A DNA stretch of 64,000 nt from Deroplatys truncata (Eukaryota; Arthropoda; Insecta; Mantodea; Mantidae): the NCBI GenBank assembly GCA_030765065.1, contig CM060985.1, forward strand, positions 6,882,001 to 6,946,000. The letters are read 5' to 3'. Numbering within the stretch: the first letter of the stretch is position 1; each line of letters starts with the position of its first letter. Under the pieces are notes generated by a model that saw nothing but the letters and a program-made list of their open reading frames with translations, was not told where the DNA came from and searched no databases. The position numbers and the translations under genes were made by a program. Below, one piece after another: positions 21,880 through 34,560 of this stretch.

Positions 21880-23228
21880 CTAAACCTTTTTCACTATAAG
21901 CTGAAAGGAGAAGTAAACAAAACCACATGACAAGAGAGCACCTCATTGGCTGGTGGGCAAACTACAACCTTTCTCGCTTAGCATGTTGCCTCTTCTTCTA
22001 CAAAAAACAGCTCAGCTTAGATCGTAACATTTTGTTGTTATTCTCGAGCACATCCATTACTGTAACAGTTAAATTTATGAAACTAAATGTGTTTGTTCAG
22101 ATTCACCTATAACTAAACGAACTGTTATAGCAGAGGATTAAGTTCATTTCCAGATGAGCCGCCAGTGTTGACAAAATCATTACGTTTCCATGGAAAATTG
22201 AAATTGATTTGAGTCCAATTCCATACTGAATACGAACCGCATTTCCATGTTAAACTCAATACGTATTGAGATCTACTTAGATACATAAAATTCGAGAATT
22301 CAAGCTTTTATTGTTGGTCAACTTGGATATAGGTTGCGAAACCTATTAAGCATATGTTAATTTGTTTTTCTGTATATTCTGGGTTGTGAGGTTAGTGCAT
22401 GTTTTTGAGAAGAATAAATTGCGAATTATGGAAACATAAAAGTGGCTCTGCTGTGTATTTTATTACACATGTGATTAACGATTTCCGCTAATAAAAACAA
22501 AATGACGAGCGTGCAGCATGTTGCGTGTATAGTAGAGGGTAGTATCTTTGGCATATTCAAAATGATTTGAATATGGTAGATGTCTCCATGCAACAAATTT
22601 TCTCAATGCGATCCAAATCTGCATTTCAATACAGAAAGTGTACTCAAATCGATCTCAATTCCCCATGAAAACGTAGTATTACTTTTGAGATTCCTCTACC
22701 ACTGTGGAAAACATAAACGTGGGAAATAAGGAAGATGAGTGTGTGAAAAGTACCCACCTTTAATGGACAATGTTTAGCAATAATTAAACTTCTTTCTTGC
22801 TCGGATAGCTTGGGTCGCATTTGTTTTCTGTTGTGTTTTAACCTATAGTGCTGATCGTTTTTTTTAAGTTGTTGACTCATAAAAGGTTCAAGCAAAGGTG
22901 GTATATTGATATTAGTCATTAAATAAAGCCTGAACTTAAGAACAGTTTAATCCAGTACCTTTAATCACAGATGCTGAACTGTTCAGGTACAACTTTTATT
23001 TGTCTACTCGTAGTATTATGTGTAGAAGTTTATGATGTAAGGCAAAATATAGGAATAAGACATACAATGTTTAAAAGCTAATGATCCCCAAGCTGCGCAA
23101 TATACTTTAATCGCATTCTGTATGAAGCAATTTCCTCTCAGGGTATGTGATGCTGCCATGTGCTCGGCAGAGTGATATATTTAAATTTTGTTTACTTCTC
23201 CTTTCAGTTTATAGTGAAAAAGGTATAG
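21880..23228. mobile_element. segment bounded by a 43-bp inverted repeat
   Basis: CTAAACCTTTTTCACTATAA at 21880 continues as GCTGAAAGGAGAAGTAAACA; the inverse stands at 23186-23228 with two mismatches in 43 bp. It is a 1.35-kb unit without recognised coding capacity, containing a smaller inverted-repeat element (22181-22675). Target duplication not seen, so ends are uncertain. Confidence 0.5.
22181..22675. mobile_element. 495-bp MITE-like element
   Basis: The left end TACGTTTCCATGGAAAATTG is mirrored by CAATTCCCCATGAAAACGTA at the right end, with similarity extending about 60 bp inward (GATTTGAGT...). A second, left-truncated copy lies inverted at about 36769-37148. No coding capacity. Confidence 0.75.
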
Positions 23229-23476
23229 CACAATGGTTTTCAGGAACTTATTACTTTCTCTAAGTATTGCATTTATATGTTTTTTATGGTGTATTTGCTA
23301 ACTGGAGGCAATCAGATGAATATCTTTTTGAAAAATCACAAGATAAATGTGGAACCAAAAGTATTAAAACTCGAATTGTGAATGAGAGCAGATTTTCATG
23401 TGGAAAAATAAGAACTGAGTCATTAATTTTGATATTCTCCAGAGCAATGTTAAAAAGTAGAAGTTTTCTGTGTTAC

Positions 23477-23606
23477 CTTGGCAGAAACTCCCTCCCCTGT
23501 AGCAGAGAGTGTACATGGAGCACCAGAGTACGCAGCAACTGACGAACATCCTCCATTTTGGGCAGTCTCTGGTTCAGCACCCTCAAGAGACCCGCCTTCA
23601 GTGTAT
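23477..23606 (-). CDS. MYBBP1A: MYBBP1A exon
   Basis: It follows a CAACCAG acceptor; AT completes the split codon (G+AT, aspartate). It encodes DTLKAGLLRVLNQRLPKMED then VRQLLRTLVLHVHSLLQG and REFLP, and ends in phase 2 at AG before GTAACA. It belongs to the helical repeat region. Only 88 bp of intron separate it from 23695-23988. Confidence 0.87.
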
Positions 23607-23694
23607 CTGGTTGCACGCAGACACGAGGAAAGTTAGCACACAGTTACAACAACATGTTCACAACTGCACTCATGAGGAGGAGATGATACCATAC

Positions 23695-23988
23695 CTGCTA
23701 ACATGTTACCAACAGGAATATTGTCGCTGGAGGTCGGAGTGAAGATACTGTACTGCAACAAGAGCTTGGCCTGGTCCGTCCGCCACTCCACGTCTGTCAC
23801 TAGGCTTGGACTACCCACGATCCTTACAAACACGTCGCAAGCGTACATCCTCTCCTTGCTGCTCCACTGTCGGGGCTCCTCCCCAGGCTTGGTGCTTATG
23901 CAGCACACAACATCCCAGAACAGTGCTGCCACATTCTTGGCATGATGTGGCTTCAGTTGGGATATCAAGTTGTGTGTTACTCTGCTTC
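23695..23988 (-). CDS. MYBBP1A: MYBBP1A exon, EWRTDQ block
   Basis: It follows a GTTGTTTCAG acceptor and encodes about 98 codons: SRVTHNLISQLKPHHAKNVA, then QWSSKERMYACDVFVRIVG and VEWRTDQAKLLLQYSIF. The RQWS-KER-YA----R--G and EWRT-Q--FLL patterns are characteristic of MYBBP1A. It enters in phase 1 (G from MFDRITG of 37826-38054 plus GA gives glycine, so the join reads RITGSRV) and leaves in phase 1 before GTATGG. The upstream intron is 13.8 kb. Confidence 0.92.
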
Positions 23989-24328
23989 CTGAAACAACGC
24001 ATTCCACGAGTTCTAGCAAGTATTGCATTTTTAGAGAAATGGATCATGTGTATGTGCAGCACATGAAAAGCTGGTTACATTTCAAAACATCACTTTCTCT
24101 CCATTTTAGTTACATCTTTTCTACACATGAAGTAAATGGACATGTATTTTATATTTTGTGCAAAATCAAATTATTTTAGGGTTTACAACAAAACATTTTT
24201 CTTATACACGCACAACATTACATAAAAGCAATTTATTTTTGAAATACAGAATGGTCAGGGATAAGAACAGTATGTCGCTTTGTAGACAAAAACATTGTCG
24301 TTTTTCTTATTCAAAATACTTTTTAAGT

Positions 24329-24595
24329 TGACTAATTTTGAAGATTTAGAAGCTAGTAACAGTGATGTGTCATAATTTAAGATAAAGAGAGTTGAGGGTT
24401 GTTTCACTACATCACTAAAATATTCTTACTTGAACGCGTTTCGTGAGACGGCTTGTTCCCATCGTCAGCATGTTCTCAAGTCATACATGTTGAGAACATG
24501 CTGACGATGGGAACAAGCCGTCTCCCGAAACGCGTTCAAGTAAGAATATTTTAGTGATGTAGTGTAACAACCCTCAACTCTCTTTATCTTAAATT
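24329..24595. mobile_element. 267-bp palindromic PLE derivative with 11-bp target duplication
   Basis: ACTTTTTAAGT flanks both sides (24318-24328, 24596-24606). The insert is two lineage-1 PLE 3' ends in inverted orientation around 24470-24482: left arm TTGAGGGTTGTTTCACTAC...GAACGCGTTTCG and right arm the inverse ending CAACCCTCAACTCTCTTT. The left side carries a longer tail (TGACTAATTTTGAAGATTTA). Each arm has one hammerhead-like motif (24421-24470 minus; 24501-24540 plus). It encodes no protein. Confidence 0.9.
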
Positions 24596-24599
24596 ACTT

Positions 24600-25630
24600 T
24601 TTAAGTATATATACTTTTTTTTAAGCATGAATATTTTAAAGTGCAATATCATATTTAACGCCATAATATTAAAATCTGGAAAAAATACAGATGGAATCTG
24701 TGACATATTTTGTTTTAAACCTACCAATATCACAATGGGATCTTCTTTAGAAGAATACTTTTTAAAAATTTTATTTATGTTAGCGCATAGCGTTTCAGAA
24801 CAAACTACTGCCGCAGCGATGCGTTATGCAGTAGGCTATCACTTCCAGTGTTTGGTATAACTTAGCAGCTGGAATCTGATTTTCTATGAGGCTTCTCTCC
24901 ACTGTTTCATCTTAAATGTTACATTGCTCTCTGATAATGAGTGAACTGAAGAAACGGAGCTATGACTATTGCTACCAAGCTGAAATCATTAAGTTTAGTT
25001 ACTCACAATATGCTTAGAAAATTAAAAATGCAGAATGTAAATTTGTCATTAGACCTAAAACTACGTAATGCATGTTGAAAAAAAAAATCCCAAAGTACCA
25101 CCCACTGCTGACAGTGATTGTGTGCTACAAAGTACCAATGCTGTGAATAATCAAGAAGTGGTTTTGAATGTAGTAACCATTTTGAGGCAAGATAAAGCAA
25201 TCTGAAAGTGATCTCTGGCACCTTAGAGCTAAATTCATTTATTCCATTAACCAATAATAACCAGATAGTATTTATTTGAGCCTCAAGGGAAGAAACTGCA
25301 CATTTAAATTGTAGTTAAGTTGCCTCCCATAGGATAAGATTGCTGAAAGATCGACTGTTTCTCACTTGTATGCCACATGTGAACAAACTAGTGCAACTAA
25401 AGCGCTGTGAACAATTGATAAGGCCGCTGCTATTCAACAGCCTCACCTGCTACGCACTGCTTTCTAAGTTATTTTATTTAAAATTAACTATACAAGATCC
25501 CATCTTTGTTTTATGCAAATATATACAAAAAACTACATGGAATTTATTTATAATTTTTATAGAAACTTAAACATGCAGGTTAATAGGGATATACACTTTT
25601 TAAATGTTTGGATTCTAAAATCCTGATGTA
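24600..25630. other. intronic stretch, nothing recognised
   Basis: AT-rich intron without motif-bearing reading frames or repeats recognised. Confidence 0.45.
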
Positions 25631-25638
25631 AATTACTA

Positions 25639-27757
25639 CAGTAAAATCTTATTTAATGAATTTCAGAGGAATTAAAATTGTTTCCTTTGAAAGGGGTTTT
25701 CCTTAAAAGGAGGTTGAGCATTTAATTGCCAGAAATAGTATACAAATCACATTTTTTTTAAGTATTTTAATAGCAAAACTTATCATTTTGAGAAATTTTA
25801 TATCATTATGTACACATGTAATACTAAGAAAGGAATTTAAAGATTAATGAATAAAATGCAGTAAATTAAACAATTAAAATGCTACAATAGTTATAAATTT
25901 ACACTGCATCATGGGCAGCCATTTGCACTTAATCTACAACAAACAAAATGAAAGTGGATATCAGATTTACTTATATGTGAATGCAGACTGCTAAAGTTAC
26001 TAATCTTCGTTTGCTTCCTCCTGCCTAGGTATCTGACACTTACAATCCTGTGATTAAGAGCATAGGTACCATCTCAATCTGATTCCTCTTCTCCTGATTG
26101 CATAGCTCAACAGATGCTTCTGAGTGCCCCTCTGTAGCATCTGCATACAAATTTATTCCTTATCACATCGGTGCAACAACCAGCAATGCTGTATGGTTCC
26201 TGGTGCAAGTAACTGCCTTACAGCCTCAAGTACATTCAAATGCAACAAGGCTTTCCTGTACTTTGCTTTAACAGAATGAATAATTCCCAAATCTAAAGAC
26301 TGCAGTTTGCTGGTAAAAAGATTACCTTTATTTTCCGTAAGAATGATGGTTCTCATAAATTAAGTTTTATTTATGGACGCTCTTTAGCTGTCATGGTCCT
26401 TAGCGTCCCATTCTATATTGGGCATGAAAGACAGATAATTTTGCTCATAGGCCTCTTTATTAGCTTGAGGTTGTTTTACATGCCATAAATCTACGACACG
26501 GGACCACCAGCTTTACTTCCCTTCCGAAGGAAGCCATGCTAAGGATTTTCATGCCCAAAAAAATCCATTGCCCTACCCGCAACCTCAGGAACAGCATGGT
26601 AACTGCTACACCACGGAGGACGACAGTGGATGAGCTTGCGCACCTGTCTATCACCAGAGCAATCTTTCTTCCCTAAGATCCCATTTGGTACCCAGGCTTC
26701 ATAGATATTTAAAAAATATTTCCAAAGTCATCCATGAACTCTTCTGGAAATAGTATTCACGGAAGTGTATGAGTGTTTTTGAAACACCTTGGGTTTTTTA
26801 ATTTTCCTATGATTAGCAGAAGTAACTTTTCAGTTGCGTACAGCAGAGCTGTGAACCTTGCTTTGCTTTTTTCACCGCAAACTGCACAAGTCTTGTTGGG
26901 TGGCAAGTTGAAGAACACTCCCATTTTGTCCTTTGTATTGAAGCCACGGAGGAGATTAGGCAATGGAGTCATCTTTAACATCTGCACTTTCACAGTGCAT
27001 GCTTTGCCATGAAAGGTTATGCTCGTTCTTGAAATGATCAAGTGCAAAAAAGTTGATCACGTGTAAAGTTAGCGCTATTTGGTGAGCTTTTTCTTTTAGG
27101 ATGTTACATTTCATTAAAACTTTTTTCATTTCTTCAAATGGAGAGCTGCAAAAATTCTTTCACTTCTTCACAGCGGATCCACGCTTTACTTCCGCGGCCA
27201 GAATAGCATCTTTCTGTTTAAATACCCTGTGAAACATGGAAGGAGCCAAATGATATTTCTTTGTCATAGAAACTGCGCTGTTGTTTGCCACGTCTTGAAT
27301 TATTGTAATCTTGTCATGGATGGTAAGCAGCAATTATTTCGATTGAGAAACATAAATCACTATCACAACTTAACATGCTGCCCGGGAACTAAGTGGAAAT
27401 CAAACAGAACTCGGAAATCACAGATATGAAGTTACAAACAGGTTTGAAAATGTGATTGCAGAGCTGCCAACTTTTGCAGTTTAATGTGAACTAAAGCAGA
27501 ACACAAAGTGACATGCAGAGGCTAATGAATTTGAAAGCATCCAAAGAGGCATAACATTGCCCATTACAGCAGAGGAGCATTAACTGTATTCTGAAAATCT
27601 TAAGAAGAAGCTGAGCGATCATAAATTTGAGAAAAATATTGTCATTAAACACAGGATTTTCATTGCAGGTTTAAATAACATTACACTTATAGCAAGGGCT
27701 TCCAAAACTGTTCGTTAAAAATGGAATTTGTTAAAAGCAGGCTCATTGTTTTACTAT
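25639..27757 (-). mobile_element. pogo/Tigger-like transposon, near full length (copy 2)
   Basis: The low-coordinate end CAGTAAAATC is preceded by TA, and the high-coordinate end is TGTTTTACTA, the expected pogo-type CAGT termini with one base decayed. On the minus strand the order is: HTH text (SMTKKYHLAPSMFHRVFKQK near 27240), CENP-B-type domain (ILKEKAHQIALTL near 27090), catalytic region (CGEKSKARFTALLYATEK, GKLKNPRCFKN near 26800-26880) and SKLQSLDLGIIHSVKAKYRK near 26300. Many stops and frameshifts. It contains a 208-bp block (26444-26651) absent from copy 1 at 2705-3577. Confidence 0.8.
26444..26651 (-). mobile_element. 208-bp SINE-like insertion inside Tigger copy 2
   Basis: Comparison with the empty counterpart around 2797 shows a clean 208-bp block between GCTCTGGTG and CAAAATTATC. 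On the minus strand it contains TGGTGTAGCAGTTACCATG and GAGGTTGCGGGTAGG, resembling tRNA-type A and B boxes. No obvious target duplication, so deletion in copy 1 remains possible. Confidence 0.5.
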
Positions 27758-27999
27758 AATTATAATAAATATTAAGTAAAAGATTACATATTAAGCTTTG
27801 CATTGCACTTTATAACATAATTTTATCACCTGTGAGATATTCCATTTTAAAGGTAGAGAGTTGCGGCACTTTTCACAAATTGGATTGCACAGTATTGCGG
27901 ATTAAACAAAAGAATTTAAAACATAATTCACTTTGTTTTTGTAATCCATGGACAAAATTTGAAGTGAATTGAAGACATGATGATTAAATTTTGTGAAAC

Positions 28000-29110
28000 T
28001 TTGTGCGACTTGACGTGGAATGAATCAAATACAACAAAGATTTTCAAGAAAATCCCTCGCCCCAAGTACCTTCTACATGTAAAATTGTAAAACTTTTTAT
28101 TAAAATTACAAATATTTAAGATGTTTACATGTCAGTTTGATAGAGATATTTTTTGTTGGAGTTCTAAAAGGTTCATTGTGCAGCCCCATTGTAAAGGATG
28201 CCTTTATTGTTTCCCAAAATCTGTTCCTTGAATAAGTTGCAATGTTTTCAAAGCCTGAACAGAGAAGCTGGGTTCCAGCATTGCAACAAAGACATGTCAC
28301 TCTCCATGTACAGACGTTAGTGCAAGATACTTGACTGGTGCCTTCGACAGTGTTTCACCCCTGAAGGACCATTGAAAATTTGGAAAGCTGGGTTTCGTAT
28401 CAGTTAACGGACATGCAGAAATGCAGCAGTATGAGGTGGAGGAGTTAATGCTTATCATTACCTGGCCCAAATCTTATGAACGACAGCTTAAATGCCAATT
28501 GGACAAGTGGCAGACCTCCACCAATGAGAAGGCAATGCTGATTGGGATGGTACCAGAACGTTAATGTTCACTTTTTAAAAACAATCTGCTAGCAGCTGTG
28601 AGAACAACTTCATAGATAATCCACCCATTGTTCTGCACGACACATACAGCAGGAGTTGTGACTCTATCACCTTCCAGATTTAAGTCCTTGCAATTTCAAT
28701 CCCATCCCTAAGATGAACCTTCTGCTCAGTTGAAGATGTTTTACAGGCAGTGTTGACGTGATCCGCATCGCTGGTGACTACATTGAACGTCTACAAAATT
28801 TAGAACCATGTGTATGGAGAAATAAAATAGTTGCCAGAATTAACAAACCACCCCTTGTACATGCCAATCTTGCATTTTCTTGAAGTTCTCTTCGTTTGTA
28901 TCGAAGTTCATATGATTTTGTATAACTCAAAAACCACAAGTAGTAGATAAAAGCTTAGCACACAAAGAACATAGATTTGTTTAAATGTGAGTCTAACACA
29001 TCAGATTTATTTCTCTACCTACTTCATGTTAACGTTTACAGAAACACTTTCATTACACATCTCGTTGTAGATACAAGAGGAAATGATAGTCAGATGTTTA
29101 AAAAGTGGGT
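28000..29110 (+). repeat. unclassified 0.8-kb family, interrupted copy
   Basis: Matches begin at 28030 (AGAAAATCCCTCGCCCCAAG, ATTTAAGATGTTTACATG) and resume at 28880 (TTGAAGTTCTCTTCGTTTG, GTATAACTCAAAAACCAC), ending near 28985 with TCTAACACATCAGATTTATT. The middle (28150-28850) is foreign and includes a possible Tc1/mariner relic. Confidence 0.55.
28590..28810 (+). mobile_element. possible Tc1/mariner transposase relic
   Basis: Broken plus-strand text includes TAGVVTLSLSRFKSLQFQSH and, near 28750, RIAGDYIERLQNL, resembling the catalytic-domain end and the GDYVE-like C-terminus of mariner-type transposases. Weak evidence. Confidence 0.35.
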
Positions 29111-29391
29111 CACTATATACTAGCTTTGAAATTCCACACTCTTTGTATGAACATCACGAGAGACAAAATAATGTTGACAGCACTTAAAACAGCACATGGA
29201 AAATTGCAACAAATAATAAATTCTTTTGACATTTATATTCTGTTTTAACTAAATGTACATTTCCGTTATCTCCAGTGGTTTATGAAGCTATAGAATATTC
29301 AACTGTTTTCATGATACAGAAACGGTGTTAGTAACTTTTAATGTCAGACCCAAGGCTTCGTTAAGAATGTTGTTTAGAAAATGTAAGATAC

Positions 29392-30120
29392 TATGAGGCA
29401 GTATTTTAATACCTAAATAATTTCAATTGTATTATATAATAAGTAAATTCAATAACAGCCCACCTTGAAACAATATGTATGTAATAATTATTTAAAATGT
29501 ATGTAACAGTCATTGCATATGCTTATTTTTATTGTAAACATGTTTAATAATGTTATGTGAATACATTACATACTTTAATAATGCAAGAGCTGTGAGAATA
29601 ATAAGTTTTAAGTGACTAACAATGAGGTAATAATGAGGTAACCTTGTAGCAATAATGAATTTGAGAATTTGAATGTTACTAGTCATGATTACAGCAACGA
29701 TATTGTAAATTATATAACAGTTTAAAATTAGCCAATCCACAGCAAAGTAAATGCAGATATTCTATTGGACTAAAATTAGCCAATCAGAGACTTGAGATAC
29801 CGAAGCTTACGGGTTTAACGGTTGAAATAATGTTCAGTTGCTGGCAAACCTTGGTAGTGACCAGATGGAAGATGTGTTCTCTACACAAATATTATGTGTG
29901 AATCGTAAAATATGTCTACGCGTTAACTAAGTGAAAGTATTAAAGAATCTCACAGCTCTTAAAAAGTGTAGTGCTTTATTAATAATGTGCAAAGGATAAA
30001 ATAAAAAGAAGTGAATTTAAAAACTTAAAATTTGTGTATGTCTACAATTATTGTCATACCGCACCCTGCCTAAGAGATACATGACTCTATAAACATTACT
30101 GACACAGCCGAGGCAAATTC
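29392..30120 (+). repeat. dispersed direct repeat, copy B
   Basis: Collinear with 7055-7800; see that entry. The shared peptide-like text on the minus strand (TRFGRRFEF near 30290) lies just beyond its end, as in copy A. Confidence 0.6.
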
Positions 30121-30584
30121 AAACATAAATAATATATATAGAAGCAGTTCTTAATAACAAAGTTAAATAATATAGTGTAAAACTTGGAGTGTAACAACAT
30201 AAAATACATATTAAAATCACCTTCTCATACGTAGCAGCATATTGCATAACAACAGTAACTATTACATAATCAACAAATTCAAACCGACGCCCAAAGCGTG
30301 TTGCAAACTTCTTAAACAAAGTAAACTCCAAGAACAATACTTCAAGTTGGCTTCCCAAGCGAGAAGCTAATAAATAATTTACATAAAATATATTACGTAA
30401 CAAAACATCAATCTCAACTATGTCTAAGTGGTCTGTTGATAACACAGCTATATTTTATAAGAAGTGTCAATTTTAGATAACAGCTAGACAAAAGAATAAT
30501 GTTCAAGACTGCCACATATCTACAAGCAGAACTGTTAACAAACGTCCCCACCATGTGGTAATTCTAAAAATGGAAACATTTAAA

Positions 30585-30845
30585 ATCTCTTTAAAAAAAT
30601 TTAAAAAACAATCATTTTATAATTATTATTTTCCAATGAATCTGTACGGCAAGAGACATCTAGTTTAATCAAGGGACTTCACAGGCCATTCCCAAAAAAT
30701 TCAAAATCAACATTTTATTAGTCATGTAAATCCTAAAACACATTGTATTTTAATGAAAATCTTACAGGCTAGTTTGGGGGGGGGAGATTTTTTTCACAAA
30801 TTCTGAACTTAATCTCTCTCTACTTCAGTAGAGTAGATACACATT
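30585..30845 (-). repeat. fragment of the unclassified 0.8-kb family
   Basis: GACTTCACAGGCCATTCCC, AAAATTCAAAATCAACATTT and GGCTAGTTTGGGGGG are the reverse complement of the central family blocks. Confidence 0.6.
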
Positions 30846-30849
30846 TTGT

Positions 30850-33800
30850 TAGTAGCGAAATCTTTATACGCTGGCTTTGTATGAGTATCCAAGTATGTCT
30901 AAACGTTGCATTATTGAAAGTTGTTACATTTAAGTTGATGACATTGCCTCATACTGGACTATATTGATTGCTTTTCCTGTGCAACATTCCATAGACTCCT
31001 GTGTCTAAATGAAAACAATGGGGGAGGTACTCATTTGACATGCAGCGTTAACTGAGTTGTGAATGAAGCAATAGCCTGACCACTCGCAGCCATTACATTT
31101 ACCAAAATCTGTGAGTCCAGCAGAAACTAATCAGACGTGAGATAATACATCTGTTTGTTTGTGTATACGCAAGTCAAACTCGTAGCTTACAGGTATACTG
31201 TACAATTAATTTCCAGATATGGATAGAAAAACCTTTAAAAGAAAATTTTCGGCACAAAATGTAGTTACACAAAATGGGAAGAAAAGAAATAATAACAATA
31301 GGGGATACATTATCAGGATAAAAAGGTCGCTGCCAATTGGAGGATGTCAAACAGGAACAATTGGTTATATGTGTTTATACACAGAACAAGCTACCACCTT
31401 TACTGAGTATCGAGAAATAGTGGTACTGTCCCACCACTAAATAAAACAATAGTGACAAAGAAGAAGTAAATTGTGATAACTAAATCAAATAGGTAGGTAC
31501 CCTAAAAATGAAATGGAAATTTGTTCTGAAAGAAGCACACACAGAAACACAGCAGTTAATACAATTTTGTGACATGCCACGTTTAAACACAGAGCAATGA
31601 TAAATAAGACAGATGGAATGCCATATATAACATTGTGTACTACTTTAATCTAAATGATCGGCATACGGTCCTTGGAGCCATCCATTGCAGTCTTGTTGAA
31701 GCTCTTTGTGATACTTTCTTGTTTCATGTGGAGGGCCACCTTTACTAAGAGGTTGTAGCCCTCCAGGAACTGTGTTATTGTTATTTCACTGGTTCTCCTA
31801 AACAAGCTAAGGAAGAGAGAAGAGCTCCACACTGCAATGCCATCATTTCTTAGTTTCACACCATAATCTAAGCTTCTTGGTAAATGTCTTGGGCCACAAA
31901 ACGATCTCTCTGTTCCCTCCAGTAATGAATCAATTTGGGTCCTAACTCTCTTCCCTCCATAATTAACTACTTCAAGTTTAAATTTTGTCGTGTAAGTATT
32001 CTTCTTTGTTCCCTTTGTGTATAAGTGCTTAATGCTTTCAGGACAGGAAAGACTGAAGTTTAAAACAATTTTCATAAGGAGAATAACAATTACTACGTGG
32101 CACAGCAAGCACCTATATGAGAAGCTGTTCCAGCAACTCTAACAAACGAATTGTACTTGGGGGGGGGGGGGATTATGCAAGTAAATACGGTATACAGTAT
32201 TTAAAAATGAATAAACAATTTTATTTGACAAAAATTGTATGTTTTAACATGATTTTCTCTATCTGTTACGGTTTACCACCTATACACACTGTTTGGTATT
32301 TATCTTAGTTTTTGTTTGCACACAGTGAAATGTTGATATCAAATTGTTCTATAGAAAGCTGGTAGAGTAAGTTAAACAACACAACCAGATGATTACTGCT
32401 ACTACATGTTTTCAAAGACAGATGTTTCCTTCCCAAGTTTACATTACACACGCCATTATTTTGGTTGGTTAGCACTGACAAAGTGTGAGCTACGTTCAAG
32501 AGGAGTTCACTTTGCAGAGAAACTGTAATGTGTGACATCACGTTCATGTAACCCTCGCCAGGTAGGGCTATACACTGAAATCTGGTAATTGTTATCAGTG
32601 ACATTGGATTTCTGTGCACTAACAATATCTAAATAAGCTCTATAATTTAAAAAATGTGCAATGAAGTTAGAGGAGTGGCTGGACATTATATGTGAGCCAC
32701 TTAACGGCCGACATGTTACCCTCAATTCCAGAATGTGAAGGTTACATGTTAACAAGCAGCGGATTTCCTTTCCAAGAATATTGAGAATGAAAATCGGTTT
32801 CCAGGATGTACAACACAGCTTGTTTAATTGCAAAAGCAGTGTACAGTACAACCAGTGGATGTTTGCTCATTGATGTGACAGTATTTAGTTTCATGGTGGC
32901 AGTGATTGTCCAATTACAACTGCTAACTTCAAGCTCTTACCTTTTCTTCGTTAGACAACATTCCGGTCGTTGTAATTTCTTTTGCAGTATACAATCATCA
33001 TTTTGTGCAAATGCTCAAGGTGTAAGTGTATCAACTAACACAAGTGTGTATGCTGGGGAGATTTCTTCAGGAAGCAACAATGTCAACATTTCTTTCCAAA
33101 ATAATTTTTCAAGTTTACTCTGAACTGCTGTTGATCTAATGTGCAGGATCCCTCAGTTTTTCCCTAAATAGCCAAATTGTGTATATTCCCATCTGGTACT
33201 GCTACCAAGCAGGCAGCCACTGAGGAGCCTATGAAAACATAGCGCTACCTCCCATCACCCTACAATATTTCCATCAAGGGTAGGTACAGACCAGAGTTAA
33301 GTTGGTACAGCTTTCCTCAATTGCTAATGTGAAATGAGCAACGGCTTCTTTCCTTGGGACATTTTTTTATTTTTTGTACTATTTCTTTTATTTTGGAGTA
33401 ATTTTTATTAGTAATTTCCTTTTGAATATTATATTGGTATTTTTGTTCTATATTAATTTTGACATTTTTTAGTTTCATATCTAGTCCACAAGACTTTATA
33501 GTATAACACTGCAACCTTTTTGGCCAGAAAGTCTGCAGTCTCTCCCACATGTGCTGGTATCCAGTAATATTATCTGTTGAAATTTTGTTTGGAGTAATAT
33601 ACAATAAGATCTCACATCCTTAATATTATAAGATTCATCGTTCTATTGCTTGAATGGCAAAACTGAGTCTGTGAGAACTACTTTATATCAGTCCTGTAGT
33701 ATATCTGTTGTAATGCAACAACTTCACCATCAAAATTTGTGGATTGTCTAGGCAATGTAAAATAATGTGAAAAGTATTTACAGTATATACCACCTCCCAC

Positions 33801-33860
33801 ATTATTTCTCAATTTATCTGCAGAACCATCTGAACGTTCATAGTATTATTTTGTCACTAA
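30850..33860. other. intronic stretch with unrecognised open frames
   Basis: A 152-codon stretch on the minus strand (31650-32108) and a 73-codon stretch on the plus strand (31219-31440) are open but show no family signature I can name. The first contains TTKFKLEVVNYGGKR, faintly like the N-terminus of pogo-type transposases. A G-run of about 14 lies at 32159-32172. A lysine-rich 95-codon minus frame at 33317-33604 is also unrecognised. Confidence 0.35.
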
Positions 33861-33869
33861 TTGTTAAAA

Positions 33870-34560
33870 TAATATATTCTCCCTAAGAGAAACACTAGAC
33901 AGAGGAAACAGTGTATGCCTTGGATTTTTACACTTGAAAGGAGCATTTGACTCAATACCTAGAGAAGAAATCTGGAAAACTTTAAAGAATAAGAGGATCT
34001 CTACAAATCTTATTAAGGCAATACAGTGTAGCATGAGCCGAATGGACAAGAATCCGAGGTTTTTCTGAGGAGTTACACAGGGAAAGTTTAGCGCATTACT
34101 ATTTATAATTATGATGGATGAAATACGGAAAATTTGTAAAAGAACAATAGTACTTGGATACAGCTTGGGCACAATGATATTGTACTGATTACAAACAACA
34201 AGAACAGAATGAAAGGAGCAGCTGCCCAGGACTGCAATCGAATACAGCTAAAAGTAAAATAATGCTGTACAAAGGGAAGATGCAGAGGTAGAGGAGTGTT
34301 GATAAGTGAACATGGGAAAATAGAATCAGGAAAGCCATTTCTGTTTATCATCAAATTGCTGTTTTTAAAACAACAATATTACTATATGCAGCAGAAACAT
34401 GAAAATAAAATAACAGCTATGGAAACAAGATATGTGAGATGAGTTGTGGGGAATGGTTAGAAAAACAGCAATAAGATCCTCTCTACAACTTAAATGGTGA
34501 GGATAAGAAACACAGGAATGAAATTGAAATGTGCAGTATAAAAGTTTACATACAAGCACA
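33870..34560 (+). mobile_element. non-LTR retrotransposon, reverse transcriptase relic
   Basis: Plus-strand text gives LKGAFDSIPREEIWKTLKNK, then GVTQGKFSALLFIIMMDEI, matching RT motifs with F-D and the LSPLLF block (the usual R/PQG-VLSP is degraded to TQGKFSA). The catalytic F/YADD region is reduced to LGHNDIVLIT around 34165-34190, reached through a frame shift. Dead copy. Confidence 0.65.

Noticed and set aside
7055-30120. A single 22-kb LTR retrotransposon bounded by the two direct repeats
   Set aside because: The copies are too diverged from each other, and the interval contains eight host exons.
31650-32108. 152-codon minus-strand frame as a gene
   Set aside because: Possible transposase debris, but no domain strong enough to name.
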